Shown here: piece after piece, positions 18,587 through 27,724 of the stretch
Layout: each line of letters begins with the position of its first letter
How positions within the stretch are numbered: position 1 is the first letter of the stretch
Source: Gracilimonas sp.
GTDB lineage: Bacteria; Bacteroidota; Rhodothermia; Balneolales; Balneolaceae
Assembly: GCF_040218225.1 (NCBI RefSeq)
Contig: NZ_JAVJQO010000008.1
Coordinates: forward strand, 1 to 64,000
DNA length: 64,000 nt
Direction of reading: 5' to 3'
Translations under genes and position numbers: made by a program
Notes under the pieces: generated by a model
What the model was told of the DNA's origin: nothing
Databases searched by the model: none
What the model saw: only the letters and a program-made list of their open reading frames with translations

Positions 18587-20367
18587 TGTTCTGCCTCAAC
18601 GATAAAAGACTTCGACAAATAGGTATGATCTGTACTCATGTTTTTGAAGGTAATGGTCAGTTCACCGGGTATTAAGTTCATTTTTGTACCCCAGCGACCC
18701 TGCCCATCAGTTGATATTGTTCGGGATTGTTGTTGGTTAGAGATCACAACTTTTATCCCGGCATAGGCCTGAGATGATAGAATAGTATTTCCTGCTTTTA
18801 CCCGTTCTGCATCTAAAGCAGGCAGCCTTCCAATATCGAAGTTAAAAAGAATTTCTTCTGACAATCGTACTACTGTGACCTTAAGTTCAGATTGATTACC
18901 TGTAGGATCTTTCGATAAAATCTCAACGGTAGTTTCTCCGGATAATCCTGATAACGGGTGTGAAAATCGACCCGAAGCTGCAATTGACACTAATTTTCCA
19001 TTGATAGTCAGTTTTGCATCCGGTTCGGTAACTCCCTCAATGGCAAAGTCCTCACTGGTTGTTAAAAGCAGATTCTCCCTTATATCATCCACAAAAACAG
19101 GAGGAGGGTTGTTGTCTACGTTCCTGATGATCCGCGCGGTTTTGGAATAAGGCCCTCTGAGTCCCAGCTGGTCAGTGGCCTGAACTCTTACATAAGTCAT
19201 GCCGAGGGGTAAATCTTCAATAGTGAGCGCTGTTTCATCGGTCATTACCTCCGTTACTTCTCCATCAAAATTCGCTGAGGTGCTATATTGAACCCGATAG
19301 TTTACAGCACCCTCTATTTCCCGGAATGAAAAAAGCAGGCTTTCTTTATTGATGATGGTATCTGCAGACGACCAATTTAAGGAAGGAGCTGGCAGCAGCT
19401 CTACAGGCTGCATGGGATCTTTACCTTCTTCAACAATAGTACCCTGATTCTTTTGAATGGTAATGGTTACATCATTGGAGTTTATAATAGCCTCCCCGTC
19501 ATAATTGGATAACTTCGCTCGTTCTTCACCTTCCGTTTCAGCATAAAAATTCTGAGTTTTCAATTCAGAGCGGGAGGGGCCTGCATTCAGGATATACCGG
19601 CTGCGATCTTTACCCGCTGCAGAAAGTTTGGCTAATAGTCCGCCATCCTCCAGTGTAATTTCTGTATCTGTTGAGTTATTGAGTTTGTCAATTCTCGATT
19701 TACGAATTACAGCAACGGTGTTGGGTGTTACCTGTATATCACTCCCGTCGGTAAAAGAGAGAGTAGCATAGCTTTCGATTAATGTTCTGATGCCATCCGA
19801 TTGCTTGAATAAGTCACCAGTCATGGCGTCCGACCAGCTTCCCAGGAGTCCGATTCTCTTATCAACTTCTCCTTTTTTTCTGCTTAGCTGAGCCTGAATG
19901 TCTACAATTCTGTTATTCATCAATGTAGTTTCCAGCAAGTCGACGGCTTCTTTTAACTGCCCGGCCGACTCAATGGCTTGTTCCAGCTCACCATCATCAA
20001 TTGCTGCAGAATACTCAGCGATAATGTTCTTAGCATTTATATATTCCTGATTGGCAAAAACAGTTGCCCCGGAATTAATAAGTTTACTGATTCGGTCTTT
20101 TTGTTCATTTACCCGGGAAGAGAAGTCCGCAAAGTTCTGTAGTTGCAATATATCAGCAGGGTTGAGTGTAAAAGAGTTACTGCTGACATTATGAGTTGCC
20201 ATTTCTATAACAATGGGCCAGTTAACCGTGCTTCCGGTATAGCGCTGGGCTATTAATTGCAGATCTTTGGATTGAAAGGTAAGCGGATTCTGCTGTGCAT
20301 GTGCCTGCACACAAATCACCGATAGCAGCACTAGCAATATGATATGACCTCTGTATTTTCTAGTCAT
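18583..20367 (-). CDS. Exported FecR-domain protein with fibronectin-like modules
   Basis: 594 residues with a signal peptide (GHIILLVLLSVICVQAHAQ). Residues about 60-165 are helical, with a heptad-like pattern (LEQAIESAGQLKEAVDLLETTL). A FecR-type segment follows at about 205-300: LSFTDGSDIQVTPNTVAVI, then ITLEDGGLLAKLS and an AETEGEERAKLSNYDGEAII loop. A fibronectin III-like domain comes next (FSFREIEGAVNYRVQYSTS, LPLGMTYVRVQATDQLGLRG), then further beta-rich modules. FecR domains usually pass an envelope signal to an inner-membrane partner. Here the partner may be the histidine kinase one nucleotide upstream rather than an anti-sigma factor; no sigma-factor gene is present. Confidence 0.8.
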   Translation of the reverse strand: MTRKYRGHIILLVLLSVICVQAHAQQNPLTFQSKDLQLIAQRYTGSTVNWPIVIEMATHNVSSNSFTLNPADILQLQNFADFSSRVNEQKDRISKLINSGATVFANQEYINAKNIIAEYSAAIDDGELEQAIESAGQLKEAVDLLETTLMNNRIVDIQAQLSRKKGEVDKRIGLLGSWSDAMTGDLFKQSDGIRTLIESYATLSFTDGSDIQVTPNTVAVIRKSRIDKLNNSTDTEITLEDGGLLAKLSAAGKDRSRYILNAGPSRSELKTQNFYAETEGEERAKLSNYDGEAIINSNDVTITIQKNQGTIVEEGKDPMQPVELLPAPSLNWSSADTIINKESLLFSFREIEGAVNYRVQYSTSANFDGEVTEVMTDETALTIEDLPLGMTYVRVQATDQLGLRGPYSKTARIIRNVDNNPPPVFVDDIRENLLLTTSEDFAIEGVTEPDAKLTINGKLVSIAASGRFSHPLSGLSGETTVEILSKDPTGNQSELKVTVVRLSEEILFNFDIGRLPALDAERVKAGNTILSSQAYAGIKVVISNQQQSRTISTDGQGRWGTKMNLIPGELTITFKNMSTDHTYLSKSFIVEAEQ

Positions 20368-20368
20368 A

Positions 20369-22474
20369 TTAATTCTGCCTGTTTAATTTTGGGAATACTA
20401 ATGTAAACCGGCTTCCAATGGCCTCATTCGATTCCAGTTCAATTTCTCCGTTATGGCGGTGCATAATTTCCCGTACATAGGCTAAACCAAGTCCGGTACC
20501 TTTTTCTTTAGCATTGGCTTTAGATTTAACCCGAAAAAACTTATCAAAAATCTTTTTTTGGTCCTCTGTGCTGATTCCATATCCAAAATCAGTAACACTA
20601 AACAGGATGCTGTCTTCTGTTTCTTTTAATTGCGTTTCTATGGTACGGTTGAGGTCACCATACTTAATGGCATTACTGATCAGGTTTTGGACTGCATCAA
20701 AAATTAAATCACTGTTTCCTTTGACCTTGAAATTTTTTCCTTTTTTGGAAGCACTAACTTTCAACTTTTTCTCGCTGAGTAAAGGATTGGTGATTTGATG
20801 CACGTTTTGTACAATCTTATTCAAATCAACATTTTCTAATTCCAGCGATTCTTTTCCTGATTCGAGCCTCTGAATTTCAAGGAAACGGTTTACCAGCTTA
20901 TTCATTCTGTCGCCCGACAAATAAATCTGGTCAACGAGAACTCCCCGTTCTTCAGCGGCAATATTTTTGTTTTCAAGCAGAATTTGGGATAATCCAATTA
21001 CCCCACTTATAGGGTTTTTGAGTTCATGTACGATGATATTGATCATGTCGTTCCGCTTGATGTCATTCAAACGGTCTTCTGTTTTGTCATGCAGGATAAT
21101 AAGTGCAGCTTGTTCAGCGCCTTCCTTATCAACAATCGTCACATACTGAAAATCATAAAAATAGGTTTTCCCTTCCTTAAAAGACTGCGATAGTTCTGCA
21201 CGATTGATCTTAATGGTGTAGGGGTTAGGATAATGAATGGTACGTTCGAACTTACCGGTCTGGATATTCTCGTGTCCCAATATATCATCCAGTGAGCTTA
21301 CTTTTGGATCCAGGGAAAGACTCTCCAGAAAACTCTGGAAATTGTTGTTGAGGAAACTGAACTGCTGGTTTTCGTCTAAAATGCCTATCAGATCTTCTGA
21401 ATAGGTCATCATATACTTGTTTTTAGACTCCTCCAGAATAATTTTTTCCACATTAATTTTTTGATAACGCTGAAGGGTGAGCCGGATGTTTTCCAGCGTC
21501 TCCTGCATCAGGTCAAACTCCGGTAGTGAAACAGGTTTGATCTGGTGATCAAAATTCAGGCCGCTCAAATATTCCACATCGGTAATAATCTGCTCAACGG
21601 GTTTATTCACGTGAATACTTACGTACCAGCTGAAGCAAAAGAGGATAAAGAGGATCACTCCACCCGTGATAAGGGAATAGGTGATGAGATCATAAACAGG
21701 TTGCAGCACAAACGAATCTTCAACGGCAATCACATGCCAAAAAGGAGTGGTCTGGAAACGGGAGGTCATTACAAACCAATTATTGCCATTAAGTTCTATG
21801 GTAGATTGATTGGAATAACTGGCATCGCCAACCAGAAAGGCTGGAAATTCAAAAGGTTGCTCAGGAACAATGTTATCACCCGTTCCGCTTACAATGTTGG
21901 CAACATAAGTTCCCCCAAGAGGAATGTTAATGAGCTCAATGGTAATTTGAGATGCATCAAAAAACATATCCAGCTGGTAGATATTACCGGCAATTTGGAT
22001 CACCCGTTTGGCAATAAAAAAATGAGTGTTTTGAAGGGTATCGGGGCTCCAGCTTACATTGATCATAGGATCTAACCGGGACTGATACCAGTTGTACTTA
22101 ATCCCGCTGAAGTCAATATCATCATATAAGGAACGCCTGATATCCACAGATTCTGTAGACGATTGCTCCGAAATGGTAATTCTCATCAACCCCGGGGTAA
22201 GGTTGATGGTTTTGGTTACGATATTCTGTGTCTGATCCGGCGCTTTTGCTATTTCTTCGGCGGTATAATTGGTTGAGTTCAGCCAGTTTCGGATGACCTG
22301 ATCAGAGCGTTTAAGGGAATATTCCTGGAGCTGAGAAACGATGGTGGTACGCTCGTTGATTATAGCTTCTCTGTATTGAGGGCGTACGAATACCCACATC
22401 AGCACAAAGGCCATAAGAAGTAATAGAGAAGAGAATAGAAAAATTCTATTCCTCAGCGTCAACCCATCAAACAT
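20369..22474 (-). CDS. Hybrid-free sensor histidine kinase with periplasmic sensing domain
   Basis: 701 residues. Helix 1 at about 10-28 (NRIFLFSSLLLLMAFVLMWVF), a periplasmic domain of about 235 residues that looks like a double-Cache sensor (SRFQTTPFWHVIAVEDSF near its end), helix 2 at about 266-286, then a HAMP-like linker (VNKPVEQIITDVEYLSGLNF), a PAS-like module (MMTYSEDLIGILDENQQF) and the kinase core. The phospho-acceptor is His483 in IIVHELKNPISG. The ATP-binding boxes are NLISNAIKYG, VTDFGYGIS, FDKFFR and GTGLGLAYV. All catalytic boxes are intact. It heads the kinase-FecR-PKD operon with a 1-nt gap to the next gene. No response regulator is adjacent, so its output protein is unknown. 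Confidence 0.92.
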   Translation of the reverse strand: MFDGLTLRNRIFLFSSLLLLMAFVLMWVFVRPQYREAIINERTTIVSQLQEYSLKRSDQVIRNWLNSTNYTAEEIAKAPDQTQNIVTKTINLTPGLMRITISEQSSTESVDIRRSLYDDIDFSGIKYNWYQSRLDPMINVSWSPDTLQNTHFFIAKRVIQIAGNIYQLDMFFDASQITIELINIPLGGTYVANIVSGTGDNIVPEQPFEFPAFLVGDASYSNQSTIELNGNNWFVMTSRFQTTPFWHVIAVEDSFVLQPVYDLITYSLITGGVILFILFCFSWYVSIHVNKPVEQIITDVEYLSGLNFDHQIKPVSLPEFDLMQETLENIRLTLQRYQKINVEKIILEESKNKYMMTYSEDLIGILDENQQFSFLNNNFQSFLESLSLDPKVSSLDDILGHENIQTGKFERTIHYPNPYTIKINRAELSQSFKEGKTYFYDFQYVTIVDKEGAEQAALIILHDKTEDRLNDIKRNDMINIIVHELKNPISGVIGLSQILLENKNIAAEERGVLVDQIYLSGDRMNKLVNRFLEIQRLESGKESLELENVDLNKIVQNVHQITNPLLSEKKLKVSASKKGKNFKVKGNSDLIFDAVQNLISNAIKYGDLNRTIETQLKETEDSILFSVTDFGYGISTEDQKKIFDKFFRVKSKANAKEKGTGLGLAYVREIMHRHNGEIELESNEAIGSRFTLVFPKLNRQN

Positions 22475-22575
22475 AAAACACCTATTTTTATTAAGGTAAA
22501 GTTCCGTCTAACTGAGCAAATATTCGATTAGAATAGTCTTATAAATCAACAGGTTTTCAATTCTGAGCTTTGCTC

Positions 22576-22602
22576 ATGTTAATGATAGCTTAACATTAAC
22601 AT
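22576..22602. promoter_or_regulatory. 8-bp inverted repeat in divergent promoter region
   Basis: ATGTTAAT (22576-22583) and ATTAACAT (22595-22602) are perfect inverted copies separated by 11 nt, between the kinase gene (minus) and the small winged-helix gene (plus). The spacing between arm centres is near two helical turns, which suits binding of a dimeric regulator. The neighbour at 22659 is a candidate ligand, but that is a guess. Confidence 0.4.
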
Positions 22603-22658
22603 AACCTTTTCTTTAGCTGAATTGGGGATTCTTAGCCAACAAACAAAAAAGCGTATAT

Positions 22659-22922
22659 ATGCTGATTGGCGGAGACTTTAATACCAGAGCAAAACAGTTG
22701 CTTATTAGACTTGGGGAGCTAAGTGAGCAGGATTCTGGAAAAAAAATACCTGTTGAAGATCTTGTAGAAGGACTCGAAATAGATCGCACAGAACTTAAAA
22801 ACCTGCTCGAGTACCTCGAAAATAAGGAACTGATTGAGATTGCCAGTATTGGTGGCCCATTACTTTACGGACATATCAAAATCTCCGAAAAAGGGATTCT
22901 GAAAGTACTGAAGCTTAAATAA
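22659..22922 (+). CDS. Small winged-helix protein, likely DNA-binding
   Basis: 87 residues. The order of predicted elements fits a minimal winged helix: helix RAKQLLIRLGELSEQ, helix VEDLVEGLEI, recognition-type helix DRTELKNLLEYLENKELIEI, then two strands forming the wing (ASIGGPLLYGHIKISEKGILKVLKL). The pattern 'LLEYLENKELI' is typical of domains that sort between helix 3 and the wing in MarR/ArsR-like proteins. There is no effector domain. It is transcribed away from the sensor-kinase operon across a region holding a perfect inverted repeat, and is followed at once by a terminator, so it forms a one-gene unit. Target genes are unknown. Confidence 0.75.
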   Translation: MLIGGDFNTRAKQLLIRLGELSEQDSGKKIPVEDLVEGLEIDRTELKNLLEYLENKELIEIASIGGPLLYGHIKISEKGILKVLKLK

Positions 22923-22924
22923 AA

Positions 22925-22955
22925 ATGGCTTCTGCTTTATTAAAACAGAAGCCAT
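22925..22955. terminator. Hairpin terminator between convergent genes
   Basis: ATGGCTTCTG (22925-22934) and CAGAAGCCAT (22946-22955) form a perfect 10-bp stem with an 11-nt A/T loop. On the minus strand the stem is followed by a short T-run from the AAAAA at 22920-22924. Placed between the stop codons of convergent genes, it can serve both directions, best for the metalloprotease gene. Confidence 0.7.
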
Positions 22956-22975
22956 CATAAGCAATACAGCTAATC

Positions 22976-25441
22976 TTAATTAGAAGGATCTAAAATCCCG
23001 TCAATTCGTTCCAGTACATCCGCGATGTGCGCTTTTGAAATGGGATCAGAAATCCGGTTCTGAGCACGCTCTAAATCATTCCGGAGTTCGTTCAACTCCA
23101 CTCTGAGCAATGGACGGATATCAGAAGTAGCCACATCAACGGGATTCCAGGAACTGCCCGCCTCATCATTTTCAAACATCTCTTCAATATTGTGAATGTA
23201 CATTCTTTGCAGGTTTCTGCGGTAAGGATCTATAGCCGATGGGGAGTATATTTCACTCCATATACCTTCTCGTACATCTTCCAGCATATCGAGCGGAGCA
23301 TACGCATCGTCATCGAAAGTATAGGCTTCGTTGAGGCGAATGATCACGTCTGCGGCCATCACATCATTGAGTAAACGAGACTGCAGGTTTTTCACTCTTT
23401 CTAAAGCTCCGGCATGTTCAATGCGGCGCAGGATTTCCTTGTCAAGAAGCCAAGCCGGAGTTGTAAAAACATGCTCATTCAGGAAAGCCAGTGCTTTTTG
23501 CTGATAATCTTTGGGTACCGGAGTGTAGAGGACGCCACCCTGATTTGAACTTTTTCTGCTCTGGTAAACACCCCCAATATTTGTAGAAACATGACCGGCG
23601 TAGCGAGCCCATTGAAATACCAATTCACCATAAATCTCTTCGAGGTCGTCGTAGCCTTCACCGGGAGTAGAGGTCCACTCAATCAGGTTTGGTACAACCC
23701 GTTTAAGGTTCATTAATCCGTAGGTACTGGCCTGAACCGGATCGTTGGATAAGTCCTCGGTTTGAGCCGATGGATCCCAGCCAGTGGATGAGGCAAAGCG
23801 GTAAATCGGATCGTCTGCCTTTTCTTCAATCCATTTGTCGAGAATTGGTTTTTCTTCTTCCGGAGTTTCTGCTTCTGGAATCACGCGATATCCCCAGTTT
23901 ACAGCATATTTATCATAAGGTCCGATTTTTCTAATGAACCGGATGTTCTCGTCACCCGGCTGGGCGATATAATTCTGGCGTGCGTATTCCATGATGGTCG
24001 TTGCAATGCCGTATTTCTGTGTGAATGTGCCAGAACGCAGGGAATCAACAGGATAAGCCGAGCTGGACTGCATGTTATGAGGAAGTCCGATGGCATGACC
24101 TACTTCGTGAGCAATTACGCGGCGCATGGTCTCACCAATAAGATCGTCATCCAGCTGGAGTTGCCGGGCGGCAGGATTTGCAGCTCCTGTTTCGATCATC
24201 AATCGGTTTCGGTAAGAGCGCATGTGGTTGTGATACCAAACAATATCGCTCTCGATTATTTCGCCGGTTCTGGGGTCACTTACACTGGGCCCAACCGCAT
24301 TCCGAATAGTACTGGCTACCCAGCGAACGGTAGAATAACGAATATCTTCCGGGCTCCAGTCAGGATCTTCTTCTGGTGTTGGAGCTTCTTTGGCGATAAC
24401 GGCATTTTTAAAGCCGGCAGCTTCAAATGCTTCATTCCAGTCTTCCACACCTTGCTTTACATACGGCACATATTTTTTGGGAGTGGCGGGATCCAGGTAA
24501 TACACAATGGGTTTTACCGGCTCAACCAGTTCACCCCGTGCATAGGCTTCAGGATCTTTTGGTTCCAGCCTCCAGCGGCGGATGTAACTGACTTCTTTGG
24601 CTTTTTGAGCTTCGAGTCCGTAATCAATTTGGTTTACTGTAAACCAGCCAACCCGGTAGTCTTCATAACGGGGACGCATGGGCTCTTTGGGAAGAAGTAC
24701 CATGGACTGATTCATCAGCATAGACAGGGTGTTGGTTCCCTGGTCGGAAGGAGGGTTACCGGCATCGTAAGTAAGGACGTGGCGGACTTCAATATTCTCG
24801 GGAAAACTTTTGGCTGACTCAATGTAGGTGCGGTTTCCATCCAGTCGGCGTACCTGATATTCTCTTCTCAGAAAGCTGATGGCACCGCTGATGGCTTCGA
24901 TATCTGAAGTGAAGAAATCCGTCATTTCAATTACAACGGAAGCTGAATCTTTACCAATGGCTTCGATTGGAAAAGCGGCAAGGATGGGGGCGAAATTATT
25001 GGCCTTAACCGACTTGTAAATAGGGAGTGTGTCGCTTGCAACCGCATTGTAAGACTGCTTTCGGATTAGAATCTGATCTTTCTGACGCTCAAAAGTGAGT
25101 ACCTGCTCTGCCGTTTTAGATCCGCCGGAAAAGAAACCAAAATAATCGGTGGGTACCTGGGCGATACGACTTACCAGCAGCATTTCGCGATTCAATAAAG
25201 AATCCGGGATTTCATAATAAAGTTTGTCATCAACCCAATGCACATCAAACAAGCCTTTATCCGTTTTTGCTTTATCGGTGATGACTTCCGGGTATGCCTT
25301 CATTCCATTGGAAGAAGAATTCATTGATTGGGAAGGTTTTTGAGCAGAATTGGAAGCTGTTTCTTTAGAAGAGGAACAGCCAGCAATCAAGAAAAGTGAT
25401 AGAAAAAAAGCGGATAAAAATTTAGGAGACGAGACAGACAT
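22976..25441 (-). CDS. Zinc-dependent metalloprotease lipoprotein (DUF4953/DUF5117 type)
   Basis: 821 residues. Lipobox LFLIAGC (Cys22) anchors it to a membrane; a Ser/Asn-rich linker follows. The first 300 residues match the DUF5117-type N-domain (GLFDVHWVDDKLYYEIPDSLLNREMLLVSRIAQVP split across this region). The catalytic site HEVGHAIGLPH gives zinc ligands His445, His449 and His455 with Glu446 as base, an extended HExxHxxGxxH metzincin site. The C-terminal domain has the family's NLKRVVPNLIEWTS and VGGVYQSRK-like stretch. Peptide substrates are not known for this family, which is common in Bacteroidota-related bacteria. It faces ald divergently, and its transcript ends at the shared hairpin at 22925-22955. 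Confidence 0.88.
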   Translation of the reverse strand: MSVSSPKFLSAFFLSLFLIAGCSSSKETASNSAQKPSQSMNSSSNGMKAYPEVITDKAKTDKGLFDVHWVDDKLYYEIPDSLLNREMLLVSRIAQVPTDYFGFFSGGSKTAEQVLTFERQKDQILIRKQSYNAVASDTLPIYKSVKANNFAPILAAFPIEAIGKDSASVVIEMTDFFTSDIEAISGAISFLRREYQVRRLDGNRTYIESAKSFPENIEVRHVLTYDAGNPPSDQGTNTLSMLMNQSMVLLPKEPMRPRYEDYRVGWFTVNQIDYGLEAQKAKEVSYIRRWRLEPKDPEAYARGELVEPVKPIVYYLDPATPKKYVPYVKQGVEDWNEAFEAAGFKNAVIAKEAPTPEEDPDWSPEDIRYSTVRWVASTIRNAVGPSVSDPRTGEIIESDIVWYHNHMRSYRNRLMIETGAANPAARQLQLDDDLIGETMRRVIAHEVGHAIGLPHNMQSSSAYPVDSLRSGTFTQKYGIATTIMEYARQNYIAQPGDENIRFIRKIGPYDKYAVNWGYRVIPEAETPEEEKPILDKWIEEKADDPIYRFASSTGWDPSAQTEDLSNDPVQASTYGLMNLKRVVPNLIEWTSTPGEGYDDLEEIYGELVFQWARYAGHVSTNIGGVYQSRKSSNQGGVLYTPVPKDYQQKALAFLNEHVFTTPAWLLDKEILRRIEHAGALERVKNLQSRLLNDVMAADVIIRLNEAYTFDDDAYAPLDMLEDVREGIWSEIYSPSAIDPYRRNLQRMYIHNIEEMFENDEAGSSWNPVDVATSDIRPLLRVELNELRNDLERAQNRISDPISKAHIADVLERIDGILDPSN

Positions 25442-25585
25442 GAAGCTTATAATTTAGTTTCCGAAAGTAATTTGGGTGAAATTAGTATAAATGATTCAAT
25501 TTTTTAGACATTTAACATCAAATAACAAAAATAGTTTTACAGCTAATTATTAAATATTCATTCGTCAGTTTTGGTTAAAAATACC

Positions 25586-25593
25586 TACCTTTG
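25586..25593 (+). promoter_or_regulatory. Bacteroidota-type -7 promoter element for ald
   Basis: TACCTTTG matches the TAnnTTTG -7 consensus of Bacteroidota-like sigma factors and lies 38 nt before the ald ATG. A TTTG 12 nt upstream is too close to be a good -33 box, so only the -7 element is supported. Confidence 0.45.
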
Positions 25594-25631
25594 CATCCCT
25601 TAAATGACAGCATAACTAAACGTTTTAAATC

Positions 25632-26747
25632 ATGATTATTGGAGTTCCAAAAGAGATTAAAACCCACGAAAACCGGGTAGCTATTCAGCCGGGCGGAGTG
25701 GTTCAAATGAAGCGCAACGGACACGAGGTATTAATTGAAAAAAATGCCGGGGTAGGTAGCGGCTTCAGCAACCAACAGTATATTGACGCTGGTGCTACCA
25801 TCATTGACGATGTGGAGGAAGTCTGGAAGAAGGCCGAAATGATCATGAAAGTAAAAGAACCAATCGCTGTGGAATACCCGCGTATGCGTGAAGGGCAGGT
25901 GATTTTCACCTACTTCCACTTTGCGGCTGAAGAAGCTCTGACCAAAGCTGTTGTGGATTCAAAGTGTATTGCCATTGCTTATGAAACGGTAGAAAAAGCA
26001 GATCGCTCGTTACCTTTGCTCATTCCGATGAGTGAAGTAGCAGGACGTATGGCTGCCCAGGAAGGAGCGGTATACCTTGAAAAACCCAAAGGTGGTTTAG
26101 GTAAACTGATGGGTGGAATTCCCGGTGTACCTCCGGCAAAAGTATTGGTATTAGGCGGGGGAGTTGTAGGTGTGAACGCAGCCAAGATCGCAGCCGGTAT
26201 GGGCGCAGATACAACCATCATGGATATCAATATGCCACGCCTGCGGTACCTTGATGATGTGATGGACAAAAATGTGAACACCATGTTTTCATCTGAAGCC
26301 AACATTCGCAAGATGCTTCCGGACGTGGATCTGATTATCGGGGCTGTACTAAAGCCCGGTGCAAAGGCCCCACATTTGATTACCCGTGATATGCTCAAAG
26401 AAATGAAGCCCGGAACGGTATTGGTGGATGTTGCTATTGATCAGGGCGGATGTTTTGAAACCTCCAAGCCAACCACGCATAAAGATCCGGTGTATATGGT
26501 GGAAGATGTTGTGCATTATTGTGTGGCTAATATGCCTGGTGCGGTTCCTTACACCTCAACAATGGGGCTCACCAATGTAACGCTTCCATATGCGGTATCT
26601 CTGGCCAACAAAGGCTGGAAGAAAGCGCTTAAAGATGATGCTGAGCTCCTGAAAGGGCTGAATATTGCCAACGGCACGATTGTGTACAAAGATGTGGCTG
26701 AAGCATTTGATCTGGAATGGGATGAAGTGGATACTGTTCTGAACTGA
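25632..26747 (+). CDS. ald: Alanine dehydrogenase
   Basis: 371 residues, the normal length. It interconverts L-alanine with pyruvate and ammonia using NAD, in the cytoplasm. Landmarks are the N-terminal [18 protein letters not shown], the substrate-binding Lys in MKVKEP, the catalytic His in [12 protein letters not shown], the dinucleotide-binding [18 protein letters not shown], and [18 protein letters not shown] with [18 protein letters not shown] near the end. All are intact. It is a single-gene unit: a -7 element lies 38 nt before the start and a strong terminator follows the stop. Confidence 0.96.
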   Translation: MIIGVPKEIKTHENRVAIQPGGVVQMKRNGHEVLIEKNAGVGSGFSNQQYIDAGATIIDDVEEVWKKAEMIMKVKEPIAVEYPRMREGQVIFTYFHFAAEEALTKAVVDSKCIAIAYETVEKADRSLPLLIPMSEVAGRMAAQEGAVYLEKPKGGLGKLMGGIPGVPPAKVLVLGGGVVGVNAAKIAAGMGADTTIMDINMPRLRYLDDVMDKNVNTMFSSEANIRKMLPDVDLIIGAVLKPGAKAPHLITRDMLKEMKPGTVLVDVAIDQGGCFETSKPTTHKDPVYMVEDVVHYCVANMPGAVPYTSTMGLTNVTLPYAVSLANKGWKKALKDDAELLKGLNIANGTIVYKDVAEAFDLEWDEVDTVLN

Positions 26748-26782
26748 GTCTGAGTTTTCAGTTTTAAAAAGAATACCAAAAG

Positions 26783-26807
26783 GGCGGACAGTTTGTCTGC
26801 CTTTTTT
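26783..26807 (+). terminator. Rho-independent terminator after ald
   Basis: GGCGGACA (26783-26790), loop GTT, TGTCTGCC (26794-26801), then six T. Eight-base stem with one G-T pair; 36 nt after the ald stop. Confidence 0.85.
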
Positions 26808-26836
26808 GTTTGGGGTAATTATTGCCCTTTCATAGA

Positions 26837-27031
26837 GGACCCTCACTCTGTCTCTCTCCCTCCGGCGCGCCTGTGCTGCATTCTATTCCTTAGCTTGGGC
26901 CGCGGGGAAAGAGGACTCTGTAGTGAGAGTTGGTGTGATGGAAAAGATATGAGTTAAGAAAACACTCTTTGATTAGGTGCTCCCTCCAGATAAGCGGAGC
27001 ACAATAGGGAGGGTTGGGGTGGGTCGTTTGG
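26837..27031. repeat. 195-bp direct repeat, left copy flanking DUF559 gene
   Basis: Begins GGACCCTCACTCTGTCTCTC and ends GGGTTGGGGTGGGTCG near 27026. The copy at 27486-27681 is about 88 percent identical by eye over its length, in the same orientation. Inside is a short inverted motif (GTGCTCCCTCCAGATAAGCG / GGAGCACAATAGGGAGGG) that can fold. It does not encode a protein: the two copies share peptide-like frames on the minus strand only because the DNA is repeated. Confidence 0.8.
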
Positions 27032-27094
27032 TGAAGGGCTAAAATGTTTGCAAAACAAACTTGCGGTTTTCGAGCAAAAGATTCTAATTCAATT

Positions 27095-27469
27095 ATGAAT
27101 CTCACCAAAAAAACCATAATCGAAATAGCAAGAGAGCTGCGGAAGAATGCAACGCCTTCCGAGAAAACATTATGGAAGTATGTAAGAAACCGTCAACTGG
27201 GTGGATATAAATTTCTTCGGCAGAAACCCTTTGTGCACGAGCAACATAATAACCACCGGTATTTCTACATCGCCGATTTCTATTGTGCGGAACTAAAACT
27301 GGTTGTAGAACTGGATGGCAAAGTCCACGATTTCCAAAAGGAGTTTGATTATCAACGGGATTTAGTACTGAATGGATTGGGGTTAAAAGTTCTTCGGATA
27401 AAAAATGAGGAGTTGGCGGATTTGGATAGGGTGCTGGAGAAGATTTTGGAGGTTAGTGTGAATAAATGA
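27095..27469 (+). CDS. DUF559 endonuclease-like protein
   Basis: 124 residues from ATG 27095, which gives the family's usual start just before IIEIARELRKNATPSEKTLW. A start at 27044 would read into repeat-adjacent sequence. DUF559 signature: LGGYKFLRQKP, YIADFYCAELKLVVELDGK and the closing VLRIKNEEL. The fold is Vsr/PD-(D/E)xK-like, with Asp in IADFYC and Glu-x-Asp in VVELDGK as likely metal ligands; nuclease activity is expected from the fold but rarely tested. It is a single gene enclosed by two 195-bp direct repeats. In many genomes DUF559 genes sit inside repeated DNA like this, which suggests that they travel as small mobile units; that last point is inference. Confidence 0.85.
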   Translation: MNLTKKTIIEIARELRKNATPSEKTLWKYVRNRQLGGYKFLRQKPFVHEQHNNHRYFYIADFYCAELKLVVELDGKVHDFQKEFDYQRDLVLNGLGLKVLRIKNEELADLDRVLEKILEVSVNK

Positions 27470-27485
27470 CTGCCCCTTTAATACC

Positions 27486-27681
27486 GGACCCTCACTCTGT
27501 CTCTCTCCCTCCGGCGTGTCTGTACTACATTCTAATCCTTAGCTTGGGCCGCAGGGAAAGAGGACTCTGTAGTGAGAGTTGGTGTGATGGAAAAGATATG
27601 AGTTAAGAAAACGCTCTTTGATTAAGCGCTCCCTCCATGTAAGCGGAGCGCAATAGGGAGGGCCGGGGTGGGTTGTTAGGT
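27486..27681. repeat. 195-bp direct repeat, right copy flanking DUF559 gene
   Basis: Partner of 26837-27031. Differences are scattered substitutions (for example GGCGTGTCTGTACTACATTC against GGCGCGCCTGTGCTGCATTC), and the inverted motif at its right end changes in a compensating way (GCGCTCCCTCC with GGAGCGCAATAGGGAGGG), so base pairing in the fold is preserved between copies. Confidence 0.8.
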
Positions 27682-27724
27682 GGAAATGGCTTGTCGAGTG
27701 GTAGCACATCCGGCCTCCTCTAAA

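Noticed and set aside
24077-24817. A 246-codon open frame on the plus strand
   Set aside because: It lies opposite the metalloprotease gene, which has a full HExxHxxGxxH site and family motifs; the antisense frame has no recognisable composition or domain.
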